Source of the DNA: an uncultured Porphyromonadaceae bacterium
GTDB lineage: Bacteria; Bacteroidota; Bacteroidia; Bacteroidales; Muribaculaceae
Assembly: GCA_947174995.1 (NCBI GenBank)
Contig: CAMWLC010000006.1
Coordinates: 1 to 64,000 of the forward strand
Direction: 5' to 3'
DNA: 64,000 bases
The translations under genes and the position numbers were made by a program. A model generated the notes under the pieces. The model saw nothing but the letters and a program-made list of their open reading frames with translations. It was not told where the DNA came from and made no database searches. Of the stretch, positions 1 through 8,960 are shown one piece after another. Every line of letters starts with the position of its first letter. The first letter of the stretch is position 1.

Positions 1-38
1 AGCGTCTGCGCGAGCAGCTCTCCGGCTACGCCATCTGA
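1..38 (+). CDS. C-terminal tail of an unidentified protein (partial)
   Basis: An open frame enters from the left edge and stops at TGA 36-38, encoding ...RLREQLSGYAI. The residues look protein-like and a terminator follows about 90 bp later, which fits the end of a plus-strand gene. Too little is present to name a family, and chance openness cannot be excluded. Confidence 0.4.
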   Translation, partial: RLREQLSGYAI

Positions 39-127
39 CCCCTACCATCCGGGGCTTATCGAACCTCTCCGCCCCTCCGGGGCCAATCGGACAAAAGAAA
101 ATTTCCTTGAAAAGCCAAAATAATAAA

Positions 128-162
128 GCGGGCTTCGGATTGTGAAAATCCGAAGCCCGTTT
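128..162. terminator. Probable bidirectional intrinsic terminator
   Basis: A perfect 13-bp stem (129-141 with 147-159) closes a 5-nt loop. It is followed by TTT on the plus strand and by a T-rich CTTTATTATTTT on the minus strand. It lies between the converging partial gene at the left edge and the DUF5686 gene and probably ends both transcripts. Confidence 0.8.
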
Positions 163-177
163 CCATTTCCAGCATTT

Positions 178-207
178 CCTATGGACGTGGCACGCCACGT
201 CTATAGG
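178..207. repeat. Intergenic palindrome with GCACGC centre
   Basis: An almost perfect inverted repeat with 13 paired positions, one of them a G-T pair, around a 4-nt centre; the core reads GACGTGGCACGCCACGTC. A related palindrome, GACATCGCACGCGATGTC, sits at 15052-15069. Both lie in gaps between convergent genes and share the GCACGC centre, which suggests a dispersed palindromic element. Confidence 0.65.
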
Positions 208-253
208 AATAACGATATGTGAGCACCCCTATCAACAGCTTGCGCACAAAAAT

Positions 254-2608
254 TCAGAATGAGAAATGGAGCGAGATTCTGACGCCGTGACGGTCGGTAC
301 CGGGTGTGTCGCGGTAAGAGAGTCGCCACACATAGTCCACTCGCAGAATGGTAAGGATATTGTCGATGCCGGCTCCCAATTCCATATAAGGGGTGGAAGT
401 CATGACCCTTGCTATGGCATCGCCGGGAAACCGGAAAAGAGATTCATTACATGCCGGGTTGTTGCGGCCTGACAATCCTCCCATAAGCCCCTTGAAGGTA
501 ATCACCTCCCTTAGCTTCAATCGTTTGAAGCCCGGAATACGGTTGAAGAGCACTCCATTGCCCCAATATGTGAGATCGAGCGACGCGTATTTGTCATTGG
601 CAAACTCCATGGGACTCATAAGGGAATAGCTTTCCGGCTGGATGGTGTACGAGAGGTTGGCATTGGGCCACATCAGCGCAGGATATTGCACGCCGCTCCA
701 TATCATCCCCCCTTTGAGGATTATATCTGTGTATCCGAATGCCGAGAACCAGAACCGTTTCTGCACGGAGAGTTCGGTGCGGTTGAGCGTGAACGCAGAC
801 CCGGCCATGCCCTTGGGCCCAAACTCATGAGTCAGCTGAAAAATCGGGGCATCCATATTGATGGGCAGACGCACGGTTTTCTGCTGAGCGAACTTCTCGC
901 CCGGAGCATATCGGAGAGTGAGTCCGAAAGCCGCCTGATTGTAATGACTGTGGGAAACTCCGTAACCATCCACAAATCTCAGCCAAGGTGAGGCTTCCTG
1001 ACGCTCATGGCGAAACCATGCGTTAACCGAGAAATTATTTCTCAATTCCAGGGTGTATTCGATTTTGGCCATGTGCCGATAGGTGGCAAGATCGCTTTTC
1101 ATGCGCTTGAAAGACAGAAAAACATTGTCAGCATTGGTGAAGAGATAATGCTGCCCTATCATATCAAGATCGTAGAGATACGTGGCACGCAGCGAGTGCA
1201 CGGGAAATTCCCGCGAATGAAGGTTTTTCCTAAGAATGGAATACTCCAGTTCCGCGCTGTATTTCCATTTGCGGTCTTTCGTGCCGTAAGCCACGAATCC
1301 CCTGCCGAACCAATGGGGGTTGAGATATGCCGTGGTCATTCCTCCCGCACGCAAACGCACTCCCTCTATGGTGTTGGAACTGATGAGCGTATTGACCGGA
1401 CCGAGCAATACGGGAGAGTCCGGTTTCCACCCCCAATATCCCCCTACGAGCACCACCAGCACCTTCTCGGCCCAATAGAAGAAAGGTATCTCACGCAGCC
1501 TGGGCATCAACCCCCCGATTCTTTTCTCGGCGGCCGACAGGGGTATAAGTCTTCTGGACTCCCAGAATCCATCATCCTGCATCTGAGGATTCTCCACTTC
1601 AAAATCCGAACCGAGGCGGTCGTAAAATTCCCTGAGATCCTCTCTCGGGACATAGCTGAAATTGTCGTAGGCCGTCACGCGTCGGGCGTAAAAGGGCTGT
1701 GTGCCGGGTATCAGCTGTATTTCCATACTCAAGTCGTCAGACACTTTGTTGCGGTTTCCGGCTGAATCGCGAGTGTAGGTCTGGGATAGTATGAGATTGT
1801 CAACGTAATTGAGATTGATGCGTCTCGGCACCCTCATGTCCACCCTACGGACAAAACAATCGGGGTCATCTTTCTCGATAAAAAGATTGCCTTGGAATCC
1901 GAAGGTCTCGGCATTATGTGGCCGGAATGTCAGACGTATGCATTCCACTCCGTTGACCGCCACGGTGTCGGTGATAAAATACATGTAGTAGTCGGCCCCG
2001 ATTTTGGAAAGCGGAGAGACAAATCGGTTTTGCATAAGCGTGATGTCGTTTTGATAGACATCTATTTCCCGCAAGGCATCCTCAAGCATTCCCCTGATGT
2101 TCTGCTGGTCAAAGGCCTGGTCGATACCGACGCTCCTGCGTCCGCGCACTACCTCCTTGTCTCCCCCGGCTTCGGAATGGAGCCGTGTGGCAAGCCTTTC
2201 CTTCACCGAAAGATTGAGAAGCCGCTTTCCCGTCACGGGGGCGGTGTCGACATACTCTGTCATGAATGTAAGTCTGCCGTGGCCGAGAGCCGACTTGCCG
2301 TCTTTGTCAAAATCATTGAGGGCAAGTGTGATTCGGTCGTAGCTGTCGTAAGAATAGAAGGGCTCCCGAAAGGGATCGGTATTCTCCCGCGCGGCTCTCA
2401 CGCGCTCCATCAGCTCCACCGCAGGATTGTTGTGCTTGGAATATTTCTCCTTCTTTACTTTAACCACCACCTCGTCGAGCACTTTCGGGTCACGCGAGAA
2501 CACAAGCGTATCCACCTCTATTTCCCGGGCAGCCGAGACTGTCGTCGCACCCAGGAGCAGAGTGAGAAACGATATGCGTAAAGAAATCTTGCGGAGAAAT
2601 TGCGACAT
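254..2608 (-). CDS. DUF5686 family outer-membrane protein
   Basis: A 784-aa protein with a signal peptide (about residues 1-26, cleavage near VSA-AR). It then has a periplasmic region of the DUF5686 type and a long C-terminal half rich in alternating aromatic and hydrophobic strands ending in ...ISLHFSF, the terminal-Phe signature of a beta-barrel. DUF5686 proteins are Bacteroidetes-specific and of unknown function. Many carry an N-terminal carboxypeptidase-regulatory-like domain; none is visible here, so this is the short form. The gene stands alone, divergent from the CYTH gene. The start ATG at 2608 directly precedes the signal peptide. Confidence 0.8.
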   Translation of the reverse strand: MSQFLRKISLRISFLTLLLGATTVSAAREIEVDTLVFSRDPKVLDEVVVKVKKEKYSKHNNPAVELMERVRAARENTDPFREPFYSYDSYDRITLALNDFDKDGKSALGHGRLTFMTEYVDTAPVTGKRLLNLSVKERLATRLHSEAGGDKEVVRGRRSVGIDQAFDQQNIRGMLEDALREIDVYQNDITLMQNRFVSPLSKIGADYYMYFITDTVAVNGVECIRLTFRPHNAETFGFQGNLFIEKDDPDCFVRRVDMRVPRRINLNYVDNLILSQTYTRDSAGNRNKVSDDLSMEIQLIPGTQPFYARRVTAYDNFSYVPREDLREFYDRLGSDFEVENPQMQDDGFWESRRLIPLSAAEKRIGGLMPRLREIPFFYWAEKVLVVLVGGYWGWKPDSPVLLGPVNTLISSNTIEGVRLRAGGMTTAYLNPHWFGRGFVAYGTKDRKWKYSAELEYSILRKNLHSREFPVHSLRATYLYDLDMIGQHYLFTNADNVFLSFKRMKSDLATYRHMAKIEYTLELRNNFSVNAWFRHERQEASPWLRFVDGYGVSHSHYNQAAFGLTLRYAPGEKFAQQKTVRLPINMDAPIFQLTHEFGPKGMAGSAFTLNRTELSVQKRFWFSAFGYTDIILKGGMIWSGVQYPALMWPNANLSYTIQPESYSLMSPMEFANDKYASLDLTYWGNGVLFNRIPGFKRLKLREVITFKGLMGGLSGRNNPACNESLFRFPGDAIARVMTSTPYMELGAGIDNILTILRVDYVWRLSYRDTPGTDRHGVRISLHFSF

Positions 2609-2631
2609 TATGAAAAAAGAGCTAATTTTGG
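2600..2631 (+). promoter_or_regulatory. Bacteroidetes-type promoter for the CYTH gene
   Basis: TAATTTTG at 2624-2631 matches the -7 consensus TAnnTTTG. ATTG at 2600-2603 is a 3/4 match to the -33 TTTG box, 20 bp upstream. The CYTH start codon is 28 bp downstream. The -33 box lies inside the 5' end of the divergent DUF5686 gene. Confidence 0.6.
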
Positions 2632-2658
2632 GAAATCCAATCTAAAACACTCTCTGAT

Positions 2659-3117
2659 ATGGCAACAGAAATCGAGCATAAATATCTCGTTAAAGATGAT
2701 TCATACAAGCGTCTCGCCACATCCCGGTTTCACATCGTACAAGGGTATCTCAACCGTGATCCTGACCGCACGGTGAGAATCCGTCTGCGTGACGACAAGG
2801 GATTCCTCACTGTCAAGGGGCGCAATCATGGCGATACACGTCAGGAATTTGAATATGAGATTCCATTCGCTGATGCCATGGCCATGATTTCCCTGTGTGA
2901 AGGAGGGGTGATCGACAAGACCCGGTGGATCGTACCTTACGGAGGAATGACGTGGGAGGTGGATGAATTCCACGGTCTGCTGGCCGACATAACCGTAGCC
3001 GAGATTGAACTTCATGAGAGCACCCGTGACTATCCGGTTCCGGACTTTATCGGAAAGGAGGTCACGGGTGATCCAAGTTATTACAATTCACATCTCACGC
3101 TTCGAGCAGAGACATGA
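2659..3117 (+). CDS. CYTH domain protein (triphosphate-binding)
   Basis: A 152-aa single-domain CYTH protein. The diagnostic ExExK signature appears as EIEHK at residues 4-8. The alternating charged strands of a triphosphate tunnel enzyme follow ([23 protein letters not shown]). Family members hydrolyse inorganic triphosphate or thiamine triphosphate, or cyclise ATP. This short stand-alone bacterial type most often acts on polyphosphates, so the substrate is not assigned. Its last 23 bp overlap the 3' end of the convergent alaS. Confidence 0.85.
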   Translation: MATEIEHKYLVKDDSYKRLATSRFHIVQGYLNRDPDRTVRIRLRDDKGFLTVKGRNHGDTRQEFEYEIPFADAMAMISLCEGGVIDKTRWIVPYGGMTWEVDEFHGLLADITVAEIELHESTRDYPVPDFIGKEVTGDPSYYNSHLTLRAET

Positions 3118-5716
3118 TTTTGTCGGCTGCCGCGCCGATGCCGTCGGCATCCTTACCACCGGCCTGCGCGAAGAAGGGCTGTCCGCCGCCTCCTCCTTTG
3201 ATGAGTTTGGCAGCCTCGCGGACCATCTGACCGGCATTGTATCCGGCTTTCACCACGTCATCGGTGAGCATTATGGTCAGCAACGGCTTCTTTTCGGCTG
3301 ATACGGTCGCGCCCACAAAGGCCGTGTGTTCCGGAGAGTCCTTCTTGATTGCGAATGCGATGTTTTTAACGACATCGGGATTGAACGTGCCTGTGAGCAG
3401 ACACACCTTCACGCCCTTGACCTCGCGGGCCTCCGCTATGAGATTTTTGGCCAGGTTGGCCGAACGCTGGGCGATGAACTCCTCCACCTGCTTACCTAAC
3501 GCCACGTTTTCGCGTATGGTCTTCTCGACGGCCTGACGGATGTCGGGAGAGTTGCCGAGCAATGCCGAGAGGTCGCGTATGGTGTCCTGGAAGTTGTCAA
3601 GCACCTCCTCCACACGCTCGCCGCTCACTGCCTCTATGCGTCGTATGCCGGCGGCTATGCTGCTCTCGTTGAGGATGCGCACCATGCCGATATTGCCGGT
3701 ATTAGCCACGTGCGTGCCGCCGCAAAGCTCCACGCTGTCACCAAACTTCACCACTCTCACGCGGTCACCATACTTCTCGCCGAACAGTGCCATCGCTCCC
3801 AACGCCTTGGCATCCGCTATGGGCATATCGCGCTTTTCATCAAGCGGCATCGCCTCGCGTATGCGGGAGTTGACGATGTGCTCCACCTTGCGGAGCTCTT
3901 CAGGAGTCACTTTCTGGAAGTGCGAGAAGTCGAAGCGGAGTACAGTCGGGGATACAAACGAACCTTTCTGCTCCACATGCTCGCCGAGCACCTCTCGCAG
4001 AGCCTCGTGGATGAGGTGGGTCGCAGAGTGGTTGGCCGAAGTAGCCTTGCGGTCAGCGAGATTGATTTCGGCAGTGAAGGAGAGCTCGGGATTTTCAGGG
4101 ATTCGGCGCATGAGATGCACGCCGATATTGTTCTCGCGCTTGGTGTCAAACACCTCGTAGGTATTGCCGTAGCCATCGGTCAGCACGCCGCTGTCTCCTA
4201 CCTGGCCACCCATTTCGGCATAGAATGGGGTCTTGCTCAGTATAACCTGATAGAAATCCTTTCCTTTCTGGCTCACCTTGCGGTAACGGAGTATCTCCGT
4301 GGGAACCTTCGTCTCGTCGTATCCCACGAACTCCTGGTCGCCCTCGCGGACCACGACCCAGTCTCCTGTCTCTACCGCCGCGGCATTGCGAGCACGCTCC
4401 TTCTGCTTCTTCATCTCGGCGTCAAATCCCTTGTGGTCGAGTGTCATGCCGTGTTCGCGCAGAATGAGTTCGGTAAGGTCCAGGGGAAAACCGTAGGTGT
4501 CATAGAGCACGAAGGCCTCTTTTCCGTCGATTTCCGTCTTCCCGGCCTCCTTGGCCTGGGCCATCACCGTGTCCAGCAGACCGATGCCCTTCTCGAGAGT
4601 GCGGAGGAAGGAATCCTCCTCCTCCTTGATAACTCGCTTTATAAGCTCTTTCTGGGCCACGAGTTCGGGATAGGCCTCCCCCATGTTCTCCACAAGGCGG
4701 TCAACTATGCGGTAGAGGAAAGCCTCACGCTGTCCGAGGAACGTGTAGGCGTAGCGCACGGCGCGGCGCAGAATACGGCGTATCACATATCCGGCTTTCG
4801 CGTTGGAGGGGAGCTGGGAGTCAGCTATGGAGAAGGCTATCGTGCGGACATGGTCGGCTATGACCCTCATGGCCACATCCACATCCTTGTCCTCACCATA
4901 TTTCTTACCCGATAGGGTGCCAATCTCATCGATCAGCGGAGTGAATACATCCGTGTCGTAATTAGATTTCTTTCCCTGCAGGGCCATGCAAAGACGCTCG
5001 AATCCCATGCCGGTGTCAATCACCTTGGCCGGAAGGGGTTCGAGGCTCTTGTCGGCCTTGCGGTTGTACTGCATGAACACGAGATTCCATATCTCGATCA
5101 CCTGCGGATTGTCCTTGTTGACAAGTGTTGCGCCATCCACGGCCTTACGCTCCTCGTCGGAACGCAGGTCTATGTGAATCTCGGAGCAGGGGCCGCAGGG
5201 ACCTGTCTCACCCATCTCCCAGAAATTGTCCTTGCGGTTGCCGTTGATGATATGGGAAGCGGGAAGATGCTTCTCCCATATTGCGGCAGCCTCGTTGTCA
5301 CGCTCGAGGCCTTCGGGGGCATAACCCTCGAACACTGTGGCGTACAGACGGTCCGGGTTGATGCCGAGTACATCCACAAGATATTCCCATGCCCAGTCTA
5401 TCGCCTCCTTCTTGAAGTAATCGCCAAACGACCAGTTGCCGAGCATCTCGAACATGGTGTGATGATATGTGTCGTGACCCACCTCCTCAAGATCGTTGTG
5501 CTTTCCGGAAACGCGCAGACATTTCTGGGAGTCCGCCACCCGCTTGCTCTCCGCGGGGCGGTTGCCGAGAATTATGTCCTTGAACTGATTCATGCCGGCG
5601 TTGGTAAACATCAGCGTGGGGTCGTCCTTAATCACCATTGGAGCCGAAGGCACTATTCTGTGGCCTCTTTCGCGGAAAAACGTCTTGAACGATTCGCGGA
5701 TCTCTTTGGATGTCAT
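3095..5716 (-). CDS. alaS: Alanyl-tRNA synthetase
   Basis: Class II aminoacyl-tRNA synthetase that charges tRNA-Ala. The ORF track runs to 5806, but its first 30 residues are promoter sequence. The conserved N-terminus [14 protein letters not shown] begins at the ATG at 5716 (a tandem ATG lies at 5719), giving 873 aa, the usual length. Visible features are the [10 protein letters not shown] catalytic-domain motif, the editing-domain zinc ligands HSATH and CGGTH, and the C-terminal glycine-rich region ([14 protein letters not shown]). It is transcribed divergently from the M23 peptidase gene out of a shared symmetric promoter. Confidence 0.97.
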   Translation of the reverse strand: MTSKEIRESFKTFFRERGHRIVPSAPMVIKDDPTLMFTNAGMNQFKDIILGNRPAESKRVADSQKCLRVSGKHNDLEEVGHDTYHHTMFEMLGNWSFGDYFKKEAIDWAWEYLVDVLGINPDRLYATVFEGYAPEGLERDNEAAAIWEKHLPASHIINGNRKDNFWEMGETGPCGPCSEIHIDLRSDEERKAVDGATLVNKDNPQVIEIWNLVFMQYNRKADKSLEPLPAKVIDTGMGFERLCMALQGKKSNYDTDVFTPLIDEIGTLSGKKYGEDKDVDVAMRVIADHVRTIAFSIADSQLPSNAKAGYVIRRILRRAVRYAYTFLGQREAFLYRIVDRLVENMGEAYPELVAQKELIKRVIKEEEDSFLRTLEKGIGLLDTVMAQAKEAGKTEIDGKEAFVLYDTYGFPLDLTELILREHGMTLDHKGFDAEMKKQKERARNAAAVETGDWVVVREGDQEFVGYDETKVPTEILRYRKVSQKGKDFYQVILSKTPFYAEMGGQVGDSGVLTDGYGNTYEVFDTKRENNIGVHLMRRIPENPELSFTAEINLADRKATSANHSATHLIHEALREVLGEHVEQKGSFVSPTVLRFDFSHFQKVTPEELRKVEHIVNSRIREAMPLDEKRDMPIADAKALGAMALFGEKYGDRVRVVKFGDSVELCGGTHVANTGNIGMVRILNESSIAAGIRRIEAVSGERVEEVLDNFQDTIRDLSALLGNSPDIRQAVEKTIRENVALGKQVEEFIAQRSANLAKNLIAEAREVKGVKVCLLTGTFNPDVVKNIAFAIKKDSPEHTAFVGATVSAEKKPLLTIMLTDDVVKAGYNAGQMVREAAKLIKGGGGGQPFFAQAGGKDADGIGAAADKIMSLLEA

Positions 5717-5757
5717 CATCTGTTGGGATACTGTATAGAGTTGGGTAAAATTTTCAA

Positions 5758-5793
5758 TTTGCAAAATTACAAAAAAGTGGCTAATTTTGCAAC
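5758..5793. promoter_or_regulatory. Mirror-symmetric divergent promoter pair (alaS / M23)
   Basis: Plus strand: TTTG at 5758-5761, 20-bp spacer, TAATTTTG at 5782-5789, serving the M23 gene. Minus strand: a -33-like GTTG (complement of 5790-5793), 20-bp spacer, TAATTTTG (complement of 5762-5769), serving alaS. The two promoters are one 11-bp inverted repeat, TTGCAAAATTA (5759-5769) and TAATTTTGCAA (5782-5792), separated by 12 bp. The -7 of one strand therefore nearly coincides with the -33 of the other. Confidence 0.75.
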
Positions 5794-5814
5794 CATTCAT
5801 CCCCACGCTTCAAG

Positions 5815-6783
5815 ATGATGCGAAGAAAACTGTACATTTACAATCCGGAGACCGACAATTTCGAGAGGTTCTACCCTACCCTGCGTTCCAGAATAGGGAA
5901 GGGATTGCTGTTCGCCCTCTCGTCGCTGGCGGCGGGGGGCCTGATATATCTCACGGTTTTCTATGGTCTCGCCGCCCCGACGGAGAGAAACCTGCGGGAG
6001 GAAAACAGTCGCCTGAAGTCGCAATACGGCTTGCTTCAGAAGCGCATTGACGATGCCCTCAAGGTGATGGGAGACATCTCGGAGCGCGATGACAATTTCT
6101 ATAGGGTCATCATGCAGATGGAACCCATGACCACGGGCCAGCGTTTTGCCGGACTTGACAACGACACGCGCTACAAGGAACTGCGCTCGCTTGGTGATGC
6201 CGATCTTGCGGTTAGCCTCAGCCGCGGTGTGGATCTGCTTGAGCGTCAGATCTACAATCAGTCGCTATCTTTCGACCGTATCATCGACGAAGCCCACGCC
6301 CAGAAGGACAAGCTCGTGCATATCCCCTCGGTGCTCCCGCTCTCCGATGGTTTCTATTCCTTCGCCTGCGGATATGGCTATCGCAAGGATCCCGCTTTCG
6401 GTGCCACCCGTTTCCATGAGGGAGTAGATCTGGCGGCCAAGGAGGGCACCCCGGTCTACGCCACGGCCGACGGCCGCGTGGCCGTGGCCGAGCGCAAGGG
6501 GGGATACGGAAACTGCATCGACATCGACCACGGCTACAACTACACGAGCCGCTACGCGCATCTGAGCAGTATGAGCGTCGCACCGGGTCAGACCGTGAAA
6601 CGCGGTGACATGATAGGCCGTGTCGGCTCCACCGGCCACAGTTCCGGCCCACACCTGCACTATGAAGTGAGGTATCGTGATGTGGCGGAAAACCCGGTGA
6701 ATTACAGTTTTGCCGAAATGGATGCCGACAGGTATGAGAAAATGCTCGAGCTCTCGGAAAACGCCGGGCACATGATGGACTGA
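5815..6783 (+). CDS. M23 family murein endopeptidase
   Basis: 322 aa. A short cytoplasmic N-terminus precedes one transmembrane segment (about residues 28-52). A periplasmic coiled coil follows (about 55-90), then a C-terminal LytM/M23 domain. Zinc ligands are intact: H201 and D205 in RFHEGVD, and H280/H282 in HLHYE. These enzymes cut peptidoglycan cross-bridges, and membrane-anchored coiled-coil forms act in growth or division. Either of two tandem ATGs (5815, 5818) could be the start. The MerR gene follows 9 bp later, an order often seen beside alaS in Bacteroidetes. Confidence 0.92.
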   Translation: MMRRKLYIYNPETDNFERFYPTLRSRIGKGLLFALSSLAAGGLIYLTVFYGLAAPTERNLREENSRLKSQYGLLQKRIDDALKVMGDISERDDNFYRVIMQMEPMTTGQRFAGLDNDTRYKELRSLGDADLAVSLSRGVDLLERQIYNQSLSFDRIIDEAHAQKDKLVHIPSVLPLSDGFYSFACGYGYRKDPAFGATRFHEGVDLAAKEGTPVYATADGRVAVAERKGGYGNCIDIDHGYNYTSRYAHLSSMSVAPGQTVKRGDMIGRVGSTGHSSGPHLHYEVRYRDVAENPVNYSFAEMDADRYEKMLELSENAGHMMD

Positions 6784-6792
6784 TCAGAAGCG

Positions 6793-7128
6793 ATGGACGA
6801 ACTCGACAAGGAATATTACAAAATAAGCGACGTGGCGGAAATGCTCGGCGTCACAATGGCCACACTGCGCTTCTGGGAGAAGGAGTTTCCCGAGGCTGCC
6901 CCCATACGCACTGCCACCCGCACACGATATTATACCCCCGCCACTATCCGCACTCTGCGCATCATATATTTCCTGGTGAGGGTCAAGGGGCTCCGGCTTG
7001 AGGCGGCCCGTGAGCAGCTGCGCGTCAACCGAGAGAATGTCTCACGGCGCATGGACGTCATAGACGAGCTTCAGTCCTTGCGTTCCGAACTCAAGGAGAT
7101 GCTCTCGGCCTTGGGAAAGCGGAAATAG
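6793..7128 (+). CDS. MerR family transcriptional regulator
   Basis: 111 aa. The N-terminal winged helix-turn-helix is clear: YKISDVAEMLGVTMATLRFWEKEF at about residues 9-32, then TRTRYYTPATIRTL. A short C-terminal helix (residues about 75-108) would form the dimer coiled coil. No effector-binding domain or cysteine cluster is present, so it is not a metal or redox sensor of the classical type. It is probably co-transcribed with the M23 gene; its target is unknown. The 3' end overlaps the convergent EFR1 gene by 58 bp. Confidence 0.85.
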   Translation: MDELDKEYYKISDVAEMLGVTMATLRFWEKEFPEAAPIRTATRTRYYTPATIRTLRIIYFLVRVKGLRLEAAREQLRVNRENVSRRMDVIDELQSLRSELKEMLSALGKRK

Positions 7129-7877
7129 CATTGCCCCTTGTGTTTCGTCACGCTCCCGTACTGCACGGCATTTACCGGACACCGATGGTAGCATCCCAGA
7201 CATGACACGCAGTTGCCTCCCCATGTCGGGCGGTTGCGCCAAAGTGTGATATTATCCATAGGGCAGGCCTTAACGCAGGCCCCGCACCCCGTGCATTTCT
7301 CAGTGGCGAGCCATTTTGAAGCCCTGATTCCCCAACGCTTGAACAGCGGATATACCAGGCGCGTCTTCATCTTTGGGAAACTTCCGTAAAATACGTCTAT
7401 CACCCTCTTTTCCCGGCTGACCGCCTCCCTTATCTCCCCTATCCTTCTCTCCATGAGGGCGAGTTTCTTCTGTTGTGTTTCCTGCGGGTCAACATCAAAA
7501 CCGGGAAGCAACACATACACATTAGGGGTAATGACACTCCACATTGCCGAGGGTCTGAGTCCCCTCTCTTCAAGGACATCCTGGAGCATCTCGGGAGCCA
7601 TCCCCGTCTCGTCGCCGCAGGTCAGAATCACCCAGATGTAGGTTCCACGCGAAATCAGTTCGCTCACAAACGCCGGGGAGAGCCTTCTGAGCCATTCTCC
7701 GGCCAAAGGTGGTATACCCCAGGCATAAACAGGGAGGATGATTCCGAAGGACTTTCCGGAAAACTCAAGACGGGTGGGGTCCGTGCGACAGATCTCACAC
7801 GGGGTTTCGCCAAGTCCTTGGGCGAGTTGCGATGCTATATGGCGGGAATTTCCGGTGCCTGAGAAGAAAACTATCAT
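7071..7877 (-). CDS. EFR1-type flavodoxin/ferredoxin fusion protein
   Basis: 268 aa from the ATG at 7877. The longer ORF start at 7916 adds 13 residues that precede the flavodoxin strand MIVFFSGTGNSRHIA, where the FMN phosphate loop lies. The C-terminal third carries two 4Fe-4S motifs, CTGCGACVKACP and CVSCLGCYHRCP. Such proteins are predicted electron carriers of strict anaerobes, but their partners are mostly unknown. It is the last gene of the udk-lptB-CPBP-holA run, 31 bp after holA, and its 3' end runs 58 bp into the convergent merR gene. Confidence 0.85.
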   Translation of the reverse strand: MIVFFSGTGNSRHIASQLAQGLGETPCEICRTDPTRLEFSGKSFGIILPVYAWGIPPLAGEWLRRLSPAFVSELISRGTYIWVILTCGDETGMAPEMLQDVLEERGLRPSAMWSVITPNVYVLLPGFDVDPQETQQKKLALMERRIGEIREAVSREKRVIDVFYGSFPKMKTRLVYPLFKRWGIRASKWLATEKCTGCGACVKACPMDNITLWRNRPTWGGNCVSCLGCYHRCPVNAVQYGSVTKHKGQCYFRFPKAESISLSSERKD

Positions 7878-7908
7878 AATGGAGAAAAGAAGGGGGTGAA
7901 AGAGAGGG

Positions 7909-8955
7909 TCAGACAATCATGAGTCGGAATATCAATTCCCGGAGCAGGTCGTGTTCGTTCTGGGTGGAATCGATGCCCTTTGACTTGGCGTCCATTTCCC
8001 GGATGGCCGAAATGGCCTTGACTGCCTGGGCCGGATTGTAGGCGGCCATCCCGCGCCTCACTTCGTCGAGAGCATAACTGTTGCGCAGTTTCAGCACTCC
8101 CATAAGGGCACTGTCCGACTTGTCGGGGTTGAAGTGTGCTATGCAGACTTTTGAGAAGAAATTGAAAATCATCCCGACTGTCACAACGGTAGGATTCTGA
8201 CGGGGATTGGAGGCGAAGTTGCTGACTATTCTCATGGCCGAAGCATAATCCTTGAAACTGAGTGCCTTAACCAGCTCGAAATTGTTGTATTCCTTGCTGA
8301 ATCCGATGTTTTTCTCCACCATGTCGGGTGTGATGCGCTTCATATCCGCACCTCCCGCCACAGTCAGCTTGTCTATTTCGCCGAAGAGTTTGCTCAGGGA
8401 GTTGCCGGCGAAGACCACGAGCATCTCTATTGCCTTCTCATCGATTCCAACACCCTTTTCGCGGCAGTAATCCCTCACCGGGGAAGCCACCTGATACTCC
8501 TTGAGGGGATTGCTGGTGTATATCACCGCCAACCCTTTGGAAGCGGCCTTTATCAGTTTGGATGTCGCTCCCAACGGTTCGGCCTTGTAGACTATCACAA
8601 GCGCAGTGCTCGTGTTGGGATGCTTCACATATCCCTCCAGCTTGTCGAGCTGCTGCTTGGCCCTCTCCATTGACTGTGCCTCCTTGAGTATCACCAGGCG
8701 CCTGTCACTCATGAAGGGATACTGCTGGGCGCCGCTCACCACAGTCTCGATGTCGGTGTCAGCTCCGTAAAGAATCAGCTGGTTGAAATCGCGGTCCCCC
8801 TCGGGAATGAAATGACGCTCGAAGGCCTCTGTTATCAAGTCTATATAATAGGATTCCTCACCCATCAATATCGTGACGGGTGCAGCCTTTCCGGCTTTCG
8901 CCCCGGCGATGATGTCGCGCCAGGTAGTGGAGGGTGCGGAGCTTTTCTTTGCCAT
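7909..8955 (-). CDS. holA: DNA polymerase III delta subunit
   Basis: 348 aa. The clamp-loader delta subunit opens the beta sliding clamp. It is recognised from the N-terminal WRDIIAGAKAGKAAPVTILMGEESYYIDLITEAF, the FMSDRRLVILKEAQ stretch and the helical collar at the C-terminus. Delta lacks a Walker A motif, as seen here. The ORF track starts at a TTG (8964); the ATG at 8955 is preferred and leaves a 5-nt gap after the CPBP stop codon. Confidence 0.92.
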   Translation of the reverse strand: MAKKSSAPSTTWRDIIAGAKAGKAAPVTILMGEESYYIDLITEAFERHFIPEGDRDFNQLILYGADTDIETVVSGAQQYPFMSDRRLVILKEAQSMERAKQQLDKLEGYVKHPNTSTALVIVYKAEPLGATSKLIKAASKGLAVIYTSNPLKEYQVASPVRDYCREKGVGIDEKAIEMLVVFAGNSLSKLFGEIDKLTVAGGADMKRITPDMVEKNIGFSKEYNNFELVKALSFKDYASAMRIVSNFASNPRQNPTVVTVGMIFNFFSKVCIAHFNPDKSDSALMGVLKLRNSYALDEVRRGMAAYNPAQAVKAISAIREMDAKSKGIDSTQNEHDLLRELIFRLMIV

Positions 8956-8960
8956 ACGGG

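Noticed and set aside
1007-1765. Long plus-strand ORF (252 aa) and its neighbour at 1892-2581
   Set aside because: Antisense to the DUF5686 gene; the translation has no recognisable domain and the frame is open only because of codon bias on the other strand.
3710-4915. 401-aa plus-strand ORF
   Set aside because: Lies wholly inside alaS on the opposite strand and its composition (His/Leu/Val rich) is typical of a shadow frame.
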